Part shown: piece after piece, positions 24,397 through 35,579 of the stretch | How positions within the stretch are numbered: position 1 is the first letter of the stretch | Layout of the letters: each line of letters opens with the position of its first letter | Source: Zeugodacus cucurbitae | Lineage: Eukaryota > Arthropoda > Insecta > Diptera > Tephritidae | Reading direction: 5' to 3' | Assembly (NCBI RefSeq): GCF_028554725.1 | Contig: NC_071671.1 | Span: forward strand, 13,019,501-13,083,500 | DNA length: 64,000 nucleotides | The notes under the pieces: generated by a model | The model's input: only the letters and a program-made list of their open reading frames with translations | Database searches by the model: none | What the model was told of the DNA's origin: nothing | Program-made: the position numbers and the translations under genes

Positions 24397-25520
24397 TATC
24401 TCCTTTCCGCTTTTTTGCGCTTTATTCAATGTTTTATAGAAAGTGTTAGTTCAAATATGCGCCGTTTCATTCGATAATCTGTTTCCATCTAGATCGCAAC
24501 ATTATTTGCAAAGAACTCGGAAGCCACTTTTCACAACCCTTGAACTCTTTTGAGTTCAACTTCACACCACTAAGGGCCAAACCCCCCATCTGAGCTCCCA
24601 TAGCTTCTGACGAGTCATCAACGAAGTGTGTGGTCTGGTTTTGTCCTGGTGGAATACTATACCATTCCAGAAGCTTCTGGTCGATCACCTGCTTCAAGCG
24701 GTCCAGTTGTTCGCAGTAGATGGTAGAATTATGTGTCTGGCCATATGGAAACAGCTCATGGTAGATGATTCCCTCAATCTCACCAAACGCACAGCAAAAC
24801 CTTCCTGGCCATCAATCCCGGCTTGGCTACTGTCAGGGACGATTCACCGGCCTTCGATCACGACCGTTTTAGCTTGATATTGTCGAATGTGATTAATTTT
24901 TCTTCGCCAGTCACCATCCGCTTCTAAAATGGGTCGAGTTCGTTCCGTTTCAACAGCATATCGCAGGCGTTGATTCGGTCCAGAAGGTTTTTTTGTGTCA
25001 AATTATGCGGCACCCAAACATCAAGCTTTTTTGTGTATCCAGCCTTCTGCAGATGGTTTATAATGGTTTTGTGACTAACTCGCATCTCCTGGGCGATGTC
25101 ACGAGATGTCTCATGCCAGTCTAACTCGATGTTTTCTATGATTTGATACTGATTCGTCGTCATAGGTCTTCCGCCGGCTGTCTTATCCATGTTCGGAATC
25201 GTCGAAACCATTCCTCCTTAGTTCGATGTGATAGAGTACCATCCCCCAAAACATCATTAGTCCCACGGAACGTTTCTCTAGCGGATTTGCCTTTAACGAG
25301 GAAAACTTTAAAATAGCGCGAATGTCGGCGTTAGCGAACTCCATGTTTACACGTCTATAACTGTTGAACGCAATATCCAAACTAATCATGCATAGCTCGT
25401 TTTGTAGGTTATGTCAAGACCTTTCAAAGATGTATATTATTGTCAGATACGAGCTCTGTAGCTCTTTATACATATCCGCAAGATTCAAAAGACAAAAAGA
25501 CGGATGGGAGATATTTCCCA
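24385..25520 (-). pseudogene. mariner-family DNA transposon relic (mariner A, copy 1)
   Basis: The minus strand encodes a broken mariner transposase. It starts at the ATG at 25344 (MEFANADIRAILKF). A DNA-binding segment follows (RDIAQEMRVSHKTIINHLQ, then WVPHNLTQKNLLDRINACDM at about 24950-25150), and the relic ends with RSRWKQIIE at about 24470. The first catalytic box, normally TGDEKW, reads TGEEKL. The block carrying the third catalytic residue (SPDLAPSDY in the family) has been deleted between ELRW and GVKLNSKE near 24560. Ends read TTGGTTGGCAAATATCTCC on one side and, reversed, TGGGAAATATCTCCCATCCG on the other, so they are diverged TIRs. Neighbouring frames are broken by frameshifts. 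It is related to 58873-59955. Confidence 0.9.
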
Positions 25521-25544
25521 TAGATCTCATAGATAACTATTGCC

Positions 25545-25640
25545 TTTAAGGTTAAGACTAAGACGCTGGGAGCACTTTTAAATAACATAGTTAAACCACA
25601 GATACGAGTTCAATTGAACAAGCTTTATTGGTTGGGTGTG
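25545..25640. repeat. Right member of the direct duplication flanking mariner A copy 1
   Basis: Diverged direct repeat of 24303-24396, at roughly three bases in four by eye. Confidence 0.65.
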
Positions 25641-26385
25641 TGAAGATAGAAATTTCGAATGCAGTTACAACAGATTGAGCCAGAATTCGTCCAACTTCAT
25701 TACAAAATTACAAAATTTCCCTGGCCATTGTTTCAAAGTTAAATAGTTCATAATGTTTCTAAGAAATTCCAATAAAATTAAATTCATATGATTAGATCAA
25801 ACATTCTCAAAGTATAACTATATTGTGTTGTGAGCACAGTAAGTAATCAATAGGGAGTCGCAACATCAATTTCATAAACATGTTTAATCGTCGGATCTAG
25901 CTTTTGTTTGAGAAAATATAATATGTTACAAACTAGAAATATATTAAACAGATTTGATCAACTAAACGCTGATGGTGCTTGAAATATACATATGCTCTAT
26001 AAGATTTTTTGCAGATTGCTGAGTTTGCAGCTATAATATGATATGATATCGTTTTCTCGTTCGTTGTTCGAGTCTCGAACTGACTTTATGCTTAACAAAT
26101 ACAACTCATTCTTAAATAAATTAAGTAGTATTGTCTGTCCAATAGTTATCAAGTCTTCAGAGTCACCTCATCTTTTGCTACAACTTTTGCATGTTTTCCG
26201 ATATTTCGATATTTCACGTTTTTGGTCTAACTAAATGATAAATATTAAGGCCTCGTTCTATGAGCTATAATACCAAACGAAGTGACTACTTGATCTTTTA
26301 TATTCTTCTGACCATGTTTGAAATTAATAATTTCATTAGATTTGTCTCAAATTTACATGAACAACAAAGTTTGAGTGGTACTTTT
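25641..26385. other. No gene seen
   Basis: No supported gene or mobile element. Confidence 0.5.
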
Positions 26386-27813
26386 TATACTCTCGCAACC
26401 TGTTGCACAGAGTATAATAGTTTTGTTCACATAACGGTTGTTTGTGTCACCAAGAAATATAAGAGTTAGATATGGGGTTATATATACATAAATGATCAGG
26501 ATGTCGAATAGATTTGAAATCCGGATGTCTGTCCGTCCGTCTGTCCGTCTGTCCGTCTGTCCGTCTGTCCGTCTGTCCGTGCAAGCGATAACTTGAGCAA
26601 AAATTAAGATATCTTAACGAAACTTGGAACACATGTTCCTTGGCACTCTGAGGAGGTTGCTTTCGAAAATGGGCAAAATCAGTCCACTGCCACGCCCACA
26701 AAATGGTGGAAACCGAAAACCTATACAGTGTCACAACTATGCCATAAATAAAGTTATGGAAATGAAATTTGGAACATAGGATCCCATTAGGGAGGGCCAA
26801 ATTTGGATGTAATTTTTTTGGAAAGGTGGGCCTAACCCCACCCCCAAATAGGTTTTTTGTATATAACTCGTAAATTAATAAAGTTATGTAAACCAAACTT
26901 TCTGCAGTCGTTTCTTTTAGCCATTTCCTTATACAGTCCAAAAATGAAAGAAATCGGATAATAACCACGCCCACCTCCCATACAAAGGTTAGGTTGAAAA
27001 TTACTAAAAGTGGGTTAACTCCCTAACGAAAAACGTCAGAAACACCAAATTTTACATAAGAAATAGCAGAAGGAAGCTGCACTGAGAGTTTTTTACAAAA
27101 TGGAAAATGGACGTGACGTCGCCCACTTATGGGTCAAAAACCATATCTCAAGAACTATTCGACCGATTTCAATGAAATTCGGTATATAACACTTTCTTGA
27201 CACTCTGATGACACGGAATGTGGAATATGTTCGAAATCGGTTCACAACTACGTCTACTCCCCGTATAACTCAATTTTGAATTCTATCTGATTCGTTCACT
27301 TTATAATGTATTCATAAGGAACCAATGAAGCTAGCGGAATAAAACTTTACACAAATACTATATTAGAGCTGTGACATCACTTGTGGAATAATTGTCAAAA
27401 TCGGACCATGACTTTTCAAGGGCCCTGATATCGAACATGAAGAACTCAGTGCCTAAGGTTAATTTTTCACCGAAAATATAGGTAAATCCCTCAGATATTT
27501 TAATGTAATTCATTCCCTCTGAAACAGTTTCTCTCTGTACCTGAAATGGTAAAAAATCGGGTCATAACTTCCCCCAGATCCCATATACCTAATTATAAGT
27601 AATATTAAATTAGTTGAGCGTATAGTCTTCGATACACTGTATCTTGGTGGTGAAAACGAGTGAAATCGGTTTAGGAATTACCTCAGTTCCCATATTCTAT
27701 ATATTATTCTATTGAACTTTATACCAAATATATGGGTCGACTTGTGTTATCTTTATAAAATTGGGAGAGTATAAAATGTTCGGTTACACCCGAACTTAGC
27801 CCTTCCTTACTTG
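26386..27813 (-). repeat. Interspersed non-coding repeat family, copy 3 (inverted)
   Basis: The most complete copy in the inverted orientation. It starts TATACTCTCGCAACCTGTTG, followed by CACATAACGGTTGTTTGTG, and ends with GAGAGTATAAAATGTTCGGT, TACACCCGAACTTAGCCC and TTCCTTACTTGTTA. The right part matches the left part of copy 1 after inversion (for example CGAAATCGGTTTAGGAATTAC-type phrases). The 175-codon minus-strand ORF (26447-26974) covers the same stretch as those in the other copies and is not a recognisable protein. Confidence 0.88.
26527..26581. repeat. GTCY microsatellite within the interspersed repeat
   Basis: CTGTCCGT units repeat about seven times here. Shorter versions occupy the equivalent place at about 6563-6582 and, inverted, 4349-4366. 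Confidence 0.95.
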
Positions 27814-29738
27814 TTAATGATAGAATCGTTGATTAAATTTTCAGTGTCTGCTATGATTTGAAAAAGATCAAAGAGAAAGGGAACGAGGAAGTGTTATATA
27901 TAATTTAAGAAAACCAAAAATAGATCAGAATCACTTTCTAATTTTTGTTCAATAAATGACTTGAGGAGAGTTAGTTTTCACCATATTGTAGGCTAGGGTA
28001 TTTGTTAAGTTATCAATAACTTATACATATGTATGTGGGCTATTTAAAATATGGACTCAGCTCAATGCAGGATCATAATGTTTTTCTAGATCTGTTTATA
28101 TACACTAACACATATATTCAATAAGGTGGTAAAAAAAATTTGTCGGCTAAATGTATTTTTTTCATTTCATATTCATTAACCACTACTTTAACCGTATTTT
28201 AAGTGGTGGTTAGATATCATATGTAGTTGACATTGTGGACTTGTTGTTATATTGGACAATAGTGGATATTCTACGACTAGTCTCTAACTAAGATTTATTT
28301 GAAAATACTCAATCAAATCATTATAGAATATTATTCATCTTTATATTCAAATCAATATAATCTTATGGTTCAGTTCTTTCTATCCCAGCAGTAGTCATCG
28401 CTTTTAATCAATAGAATCCAAGTTGGGTATATAGTAACGAAAACAATTTTTATAAAACCTTTCCGAGGCAATAACATTAAGATTTTTTCGAGCACTTGTT
28501 AAAGAGAACCAAAGATTGGCTGAACTAGGTAAAGTTAATATGTGGAATATTACAATATTACAAGTACAAATTTTATCCGAAACTTTCCACGACCTGTTTA
28601 AATTAATGCAATATAATTTCATACAAATTTGAAAAACCGCAATAATAATTTACAAATGTGAAATCAAGTGCTGATAAGAAGCATAAAATCAAGAAGAAAC
28701 AGTGGAAGTAGCAGCAAAAATACTGATAAATGAAACAAATAATGCTATATAAATAATCTAATGACATTTTCCAATGAATTTCAAAATTAGAAGCAAAAGG
28801 CAATAATCAACGGCACATGTCGACACACATACGTTTTTATATCAGACATAACGCAAAAGATAAATGCTTACAAGCAAAGATAACGCATACACAACCCACT
28901 ACGAGTTCCAATACCTGTTAGTGTGGGCTCGGCGAAAAGGAGAAAAAGCAGGTGGACGCGCATACCGAAATGATGATTGGCAATTACTCACTCATTATAC
29001 TCAAATATAATATATAGATGAATGGCATTCGACACAGCGATCTCCCACTCAATTAAAATATTTTCACCTGCTTCCATACGTATGCGTAGCCGTCCACCTC
29101 TTGCCATCGCGCCGCTCAGATAATGACGTTTCACTTATCGCACTAATTACTCAGAATTATAAATATACTTTTCTATATGTACATATACATATATATAAAT
29201 ATATTTATATGGCACTTGAGCGCGTTTACCTGTGGTATGTATATCTGACTTATCATCACCACTCATTAATCGTTTAAATATATGTATGTAAGTACATATA
29301 CATATATACTCATATATCTGTAGGCCGTTTTATTACCTTCAATTAGCTGATAAGCAACAAATTTGATTAGAAATTTATATTAATCATCAGTTGGAGTTTG
29401 GTGCCAGATAACGGGAATGGGATCACAGTAGCGGTACGGTCGTACACTGTACTTTGTTACATATTTATTTAAGTATGTAAAATTGTATGCTCTTTAGAGT
29501 AAGACGAAGTCACTATATTCATAAATACTAAATGTACGATTCTTCTCAGACATTTATGATATTACAAGGTACTTCAAATGGGCTGGCTATTTTATGATTA
29601 TGAGTTTAATGATCTTTACAAATTTAAATTTAATTTAAGAAATCAACGAAATTTGAATTCCTATCAATATTTTCAAATATAGAAAATTTATTTTCTGATT
29701 TTTAGCTTAGTATAATTGGTACTTAGTGCATAAATAAA
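27814..29738. other. No gene seen; CATA/TATA microsatellites
   Basis: No supported gene. Short CATATA-type runs occur at about 29165-29215 and 29280-29320. Confidence 0.5.
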
Positions 29739-29767
29739 TTCGGAGTTACTCCGAATTACTCCGAAAC
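29739..29767. repeat. TTCGGAGTTACTCCGAA palindrome
   Basis: A perfect 17-bp odd palindrome is followed by a further TTACTCCGAAAC. AAATAAA precedes it, as at 30731, 35028 and 35275. Confidence 0.9.
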
Positions 29768-29861
29768 TTAAATATATTTTATTATATACCAATACTATGA
29801 TGACAGCTATAACGTATTTTATTTTTGTTGTTTTTAAGCGTAATAAATTAATTAGGTTAGG

Positions 29862-30705
29862 TTATACTGGTAGGCCAATACGCCACACACGCCTATTTAG
29901 GTCCTTTGCGATACCAGATGGAGTGCCGTCACGTTGTCCACGAGGAGTAGTCATCCTTTAGGATGCTGGGCTTGACGCGAATTTTAAAAGCATTTGTGGC
30001 TTCACTTTCGATACCTCTTCCAGGTTCTCATAATGTGAGGCCCCCAAGTAGCGAAGTCGTTGCCTTGACAATGCAGGGCAGGTGCACATAAGATGCTTCA
30101 TTGTTTCTATTGCACCTTGCTATTGACATTTCCTACAGTCAATCATACAATCTCGATCTGTAAGTCCCATTTTGTAGGCATGTGCCGCCACCAGACAGTG
30201 ACCTGTGAGTATTCCCACCAAACTCCTACAGTCCCTTGTATCGAGTGACAGAATGAGTTTGGTGTACTTCTGGTCTACGGTTTTACACATGGCTTTAGCG
30301 GTTTTACACCCCGGTATATTTGTCCAACGTTTTAGGATTATTCTTTTCACGCCCCTGTCCAGATCATTGGACAGACAGTGCATGGGTTTGTTGGTCGCGT
30401 TTCCGGAAGACAGTTTTACACCATTCTTGACAATTTCGTCCACAATCTGGTTGCCTTCAATGCCTTTATGTCCTGGCACCCTGTGGAAGTGAAGACATGT
30501 GTTCCTAGCAACTCTCTCCACTGCCATTCTGGTATCCAAAACACTTTTTTTTGGTCGAAATGCAAACCAAGCTTGTTGCCTTGATTGCTGCTTGACTGTC
30601 TATGTATTGACTTTGGCTTAGCCGGCTGCTGTATTGAGGGCTAGCTCTGCGGCTTTCCCAACAGCAAACACCTCCGCTTGAAAAATACTGCAGTGGTTCG
30701 GAAGT
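29862..30705 (-). pseudogene. 3' fragment of an RNase H-bearing non-LTR retrotransposon
   Basis: The minus strand reads FQAEVFAVGKAAELAL at its 5' edge (about 30690), which begins an RNase H domain. Frame-broken sequence follows, then RVPGHKGIEGNQIVDE (residues about 20-35 of the open frame 30539-30120), the RNase H signature. Downstream come RWTNIPGCK, SLVGILTGHCL and a CRKC knuckle near 30125, typical of the C-terminus of jockey/I/R1-like elements. The 3' end carries the usual AACCTAACC sequence near 29855. Stops and a TAG within the RNase H start make it dead. It is 5' truncated at about 30705, with AAGTAATTT / AATTAATTT at the two edges as a possible target duplication. Confidence 0.88.
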
Positions 30706-30732
30706 TTAAATTACTTAGATACTGTAAAAAAT

Positions 30733-30763
30733 AAATTCAGAGTTACCCCGAAAAACTCCGAAA
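30733..30763. repeat. Diverged TTCGGAGT-ACTCCGAA palindrome
   Basis: ATTCAGAGTTACCCCGAAAA followed by ACTCCGAAATT is a mutated copy of the motif at 29739-29767. The two flank the retrotransposon fragment. A further partial copy, GACTCCGAAAATTT, lies near 31000. Confidence 0.75.
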
Positions 30764-31325
30764 TTGCAAAATTTTGTTATACAGTGTGTTTTAACTCGAA
30801 TAGCGCTGAATAAAATACTTTGAAATATGTGGTGTGCTTTTACTAATAATATTTAAGAAATCGGTATTCAGCAAAGACAAATACGTAATACGAAATACTA
30901 CCAAATACTTGAAAGAGGCCTTTCATAACAAATAAGTTATACTGCAAGGGTTAGTATAGTTTTTGTAGGAGAAATTCTATACTGGTACACTAAGCGGGAC
31001 TCCGAAAATTTCTGAAGAGTTATAAAAATATTCATGCTGCAAAACATGAACATACCCTTTATGACTTAGTGGTCTCAATTCGTTAAATTACTTGAGTCTC
31101 AGGAATAATAGAGAGATCAGTGATTTTATTATTAGTTTTAAGCTGATGGAACTGAGTACGACTATATGTTTGCATGAAAGTTATACAATTTTAAAAGCTC
31201 AATTCGCCCTTTTTACATCAACTTTATAGATGGAGAAATTTTGGAACCTATTCTAAAGATAGGAAATCTTTAAAACAGTTATATCCTTTAGAAACTATAT
31301 GGTTGATGGGTTGAAAAGGGAGGTA

Positions 31326-32225
31326 AAGTGAGGCTGACCGCGCGTGGCCGCACTTAGGACATCATTAGGCCCATTGTGCTTCTCAGAAGTACTATGATAA
31401 GCGTCACCTAAACAGCTCGGTCGATTTGACAAAACTTCTAAGTTTTTTCCATTCCAGCTGCCCAATTTCTCTTAGGTTAGAGTATTGGGAGCCGTGGAAG
31501 GTGTCTCTTCTTAACCGACTGACAGCTGGGCATTCGCAAAGATAATGCTCTGGCGTCTAGTCATCCTCCGCGCACGCCCTGCATTCCGCAGATTCCACTA
31601 TACCAAGTCTCTTCAGTAGTGATGAGCGATATTGCTATTTTTAAATCACAAAAAAATTATCGAATTTATGAGAATTTGTACTCCATTTCTTATTTTCACA
31701 TTTACATTTTTATTAATTTTAACAATATCCAAAATTTTAGTTGCTTTTGTAATCACCGTACCCAAAATTATCAAAATCATAACTAAAATTGCTACTGTGA
31801 TCTGAACACTGATTACTACTTTCGAACTGATATTGGTACTGTACAATGATTGTTACTTTTCGAATTGCTATTTCTACAGTGATCGAATTAGAATTACTGA
31901 ACTCCTATATGTACTGTGATCGAACAAAAGCACTGAATTTCTCAAAAGCTACTGTGATCGAACTCAAATTGCTGAACTGCAATTGCGATTGTAAATTACT
32001 GATTGATCGTAGTTGCTATATTGCGATTTTTCAATCACAATGAAAAAATCACCGGTTGTGAAATATCGCTCATCACTACTCTGCAGGTGGCCTCTAAGGG
32101 GTAAGTGTCCCGTGATCACACCTGTGATACAGCTTAGTTCTCTTTTGCTCAGAATAAGAAGTTTTTTGGTCTGTCCATTGTCTACATTACCCCATAGTAC
32201 TTTTCTGAAGTTTGAAACTATATAG
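31326..32225 (-). pseudogene. Second non-LTR retrotransposon C-terminal fragment, split by a MITE
   Basis: Reading the minus strand and skipping the insertion at 31617-32078, one finds KRELSCITGVITGHLP (about 32100-32150), then RLGIVESAECRACAED (about 31560-31610), then TPEHYLCECPAVSRLR (about 31510-31560). This is the CxxC...HxxxC knuckle and ITGH motif of an RNase H-carrying element related to, but different from, 29862-30705. A stop separates CAEDD from TPEH. Only the C-terminal region survives. Confidence 0.85.
31617..32078. mobile_element. hAT-type MITE with 8-bp target duplication
   Basis: The ends are TAGTGATGAGCGATATT and its reverse complement (32062-32078). CTCTTCAG (31609-31616) and CTCTGCAG (32079-32086) flank it as an 8-bp target duplication with one change, and removal of the element restores the surrounding retrotransposon reading (RGHLKRLGIV-like). 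TIRs starting TAGTG with 8-bp duplications are characteristic of the hAT superfamily. The interior has no transposase and shows short tandem phrases (TACTGTGATCGAAC recurs near 31910 and 31950). Confidence 0.9.
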
Positions 32226-33510
32226 GAATTAGAATAAAAATAAAGATGACTTTGCTATTCATGTTCTAATATTTTCACATATTTTCCCGAATCAATTGGA
32301 TAAGTCATGAGAACTGGAATATGGAAGTAGAGTTATGAGATTAAATGGTTTTGAGGGGTCGTTATAATCTAGCTCAAAGAAATGCTATGGTAACTTAACT
32401 GAACATTTTCCAATATCGGTTTAGGTTTGAATATTAGGTCAGAGTGAGTTATATATTCGGGAAATGAAGCCGAAATATATTTTAGGTTGTTTTACATTTT
32501 GCACGAAGTACATAATTTAAACTCTACGCATGAAAAATGCAATACTGTCAAATCATTTCCACTACCACATACCAAATATTAAATCCGCTCCATTAAAAAT
32601 ATGAAAGCATTTTGTATTTAAAACTTTCCGAAAATTCCATACAAGCTTTTAATTAATTTAGCTTTAAGCCAAACCCATCAACAAATAATTATTTTATTTA
32701 ATCCTGCGAAAAAATCACGCCCCGCAACAGTTTTGCGCCCCGACCTTTTTTTCGTTTTTGTATCACTTTTTCGTTTATTTATTTGCCACTTCATGCGAAT
32801 GGCGAGCGCAAAAAGTGAAAATGCTAAAAAAGTAGCAAAATATGTATTTACATAACCTTCGTCAGAAATTTTAAATCTGCATGCCAACAACTACAACAAT
32901 AACAACAACAGCATACGCCATTAATCTTACACGAAATGTTGCTTTGGGGAGCTAGCGGCATTCATATTTATTAATTCTGAAAAATACGAAAAATGAAAGT
33001 GCGAAAAAATATGCGCACAAAAAGTAGCGAACATTTCAATGAGCGAGCGTGCGAGCGAGCGAAGGCGTAAATGCGTGTGAAAAATCAAAATGTGATGCCT
33101 ATTTTCCCCAATGGATGAATTGTTGTGGTTCAGGCGTGGTGCTGCAAAGCGCAAAAAATGTATTTTCAACTTTACTTTACACACAAACATTGTGCCCCTT
33201 GACACTTGGTGTATGTTTTTCCGCATGAGAGCTTAGAAAATATTAGCGGAGCGCATGAATAAGTGGGATGGATCCGCTGAATAGGTGGTTGAACTTGAGT
33301 GCTATTTTCGTTTAACAAATGGCTTTATGAGGTGTTGCATTTGAAGTTTGCTTATTATGTTATGAGTTTAAAAGTTTCGGAAATTCTTGTATGTATTAAA
33401 TTTGAACTGCTGCTGGGCTTTAAAGTATTGACATGAACGTGGGTTTAACAATTGAAACCAGAAATTTGTTTTGATTGTTAAAAAAAGTCACTACTGAACT
33501 TATTAAACGA
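32226..33510. other. No gene seen
   Basis: Ordinary non-coding DNA. A GAGCGAGCGTGCGAGCGAGC run lies near 33040. The minus-strand ORF at 32927-33226 is unrecognisable. Confidence 0.5.
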
Positions 33511-33765
33511 TTTTTGTCAACTCCGAATTTTCGGAGTAACTCCGAATTTTGCTATTTGCTGCAACTAAATTTAAAATTTGTTAGAAATATGAAGAGTCAA
33601 TGTGAGTACTTTGTATAATTCCGAATGGATGATTTTTCTCAACTCCGAATTTTCGGAGTAACACCGAATTTTTAAATTTGCTCCAATTAAATTGAAAATT
33701 TGTCAGAAATATGAAAATTTAATGCGAATACTTTGTATAACTCCGAATTTTAATACTTTGTGCAA
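33511..33765. repeat. Two-unit tandem repeat (about 122 bp) with CTCCGAATTTTCGGAG palindromes
   Basis: TTTTTGTCAACTCCGAATTT then TCGGAGTAACTCCGAATTTT (from about 33511) and TTTTTCTCAACTCCGAATTT then TCGGAGTAACACCGAATTTT (from about 33633) are followed by the same AAATTGAAAATTTG...AGAAATATGAA...ACTTTGTATAA sequence. A third partial start, ACTCCGAATTTTAATAC, follows at 33740. Confidence 0.9.
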
Positions 33766-34745
33766 AATATGTCCTACACCTCAATGGAATAACTAAAATA
33801 TTTTCAATTTTAATAAAAATGTTCCGCGAAAATAGTACGCAAAAGCGAAACAAAAACTATGAAAACGACGCCGATGAAATAGTTCCAACTTTCAGCACGT
33901 AAAAACCATTCTCACTTTATTATGTACAAAAACTTGAATAACGCTTTCCATTTATCTTCTTCGAGGTAAATTCACAAAAAGGGCTGAAATGTGAAAAAGC
34001 TATGAATTCTACAAAAGACAAACTTTTTTCAATATCATAAATAATTCGTAGTGTAAAACCAGTGTTCATTTTTACAACATTTACATATTTAAATTCATTG
34101 CTCTTGCTGAGCACTTTCTGCTATTTACTTTTTTCATACTCCCGTGTTTCATACTTTCTTCACCCCTTATTTTTTGTCAATCTACCTTATCTCGCATAAT
34201 GTTTTTTCGTAAGCTTGACATGTTTGACTGCAATACGACAACTCAATAACGAATTTATTTGCAGCACATTTGCAAAGTCACTCCTTTCGCTTTTCCATTG
34301 CTTGCTGTTCTTTTTATAGTGCAACCGTTGGAGGAAGCCATTGGACAGGATGGCTTATTGAAGTGTTGGTGAGATTTGAATAGGTGCAAGCTGGCAGAAA
34401 TGCATCGAAAAACATGTTTGCAAACAATAAATCGTCGGGTAAGTGCAGTGTTCACAGTTCGGACTGCATACAATGTTGCATTGTTGCAACAATAAAAATG
34501 TCGTTTGTTTCCGAAAAGGATTTTGTGTGCCAAAGCGAGAGGTGTTAATAAATAGTGATAAAGAAAAATGTTAGTAGTTTTTGGTTCGAATTATTTTATT
34601 TTAAAGATTATAATATATTAAACAATTGCCTAAATAAGTTGAGCTAGATTGATGGATAGGAAATATCGATGTTAACATCTGTCGATTTGAATTAACTTTT
34701 ATTAACTTTCTAAATATTCTTAGTATAATTTTTTTGGCTTCCACG
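33766..34745. other. No gene seen
   Basis: No supported gene. A minus-strand ORF at 34255-34533 (92 codons) matches nothing I know. Confidence 0.45.
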
Positions 34746-35500
34746 AAATTCTTCGGAGTTTTGCGGAGTGACTCCGAAAAAATATTGCATGGTTAAAAGT
34801 TACCGGAAGTCGTTACTTGTTAATTACAAACGATTTTTACATTATAAATTGATACAAAAAAGCTTTTTTCATACTTCTGGTGGCTTCGAAAAGCTTTCAT
34901 ATTAAAACATTTCTCTTTAATCCCTCAAAAGTTACTGCTATTAACTATGAAACACATTTAAAATTACTGTTATTAACTTTGAAACAGATTTTCTAAACCT
35001 ATTTTATTGACTTATTGCTGTTTAAATAAATTCGGAGTTATTCGGAGTGACTCCTAAAAAATATTTCATACTTAAAAGCCATCGGAAGTCGTTACTTTTT
35101 AATTACAAACAATTTTGACATTATGAGTTGATATAAATAAAGCTTTTTAAACTCTTGGTGTCTTCGGAAAGCTTTCATATTAAAACATTTCCCTTTAATC
35201 CTTCAAAAGTTACTGCTATTAACTATGAAACACATTTTTAAAGCCTATTTGAATGACTTATTGTTCTTTAAATAAATTCGGAGTTATTCGGAGTGACTCC
35301 GAAAAATAATTTATTGTTTAAAAGCTACCGGAAGTCGTAACTGGACAATTACTAGTAATTTTGACAATTCAAGTTAAAAAAAGTTATTTTTTTTTTATAT
35401 TTCTGGAGGCTTCGGAAAGCTTTCGTATCAAAATATTTCCATTCTTATCGCTGAAAAGTTATTATTAACTTTTAACTGATTCCGAAAGTTAAAGAGGCTT
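34746..35500. repeat. Three-unit tandem repeat (about 245-280 bp) headed by CGGAGTGACTCCGAA
   Basis: Units start at about 34751, 35031 and 35277. Each opens with TTCGGAGTT(A/T)T(T/G)CGGAG then TGACTCC(G/T)AAAAA, and continues through AAAAG(T/C)(T/C)A(C)CGGAAGTCGT, AATTACAA...TTTT(G)ACA, AAAGCTTT(C), GG(A)AAGCTTTC(A/G)TAT and AAAACATTTCC. Units 1 and 2 share the long ending TTACTGCTATTAACTATGAA. A last partial motif (ACACTCCGAAAC) lies at 35560. There is no coding capacity. Confidence 0.92.
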
Positions 35501-35579
35501 ATCTTAGTAGTAAAACAGTTCAGAGAGCATAGTATTTAATATGGAGTTATTGGAAAAAACACTCCGAAACTTGATACCT

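Noticed and set aside
26527..26581. Regularly spaced GTCCGTCT units as a CRISPR-like array
   Set aside because: There are no spacers; it is a simple microsatellite inside an interspersed repeat in a eukaryotic genome.
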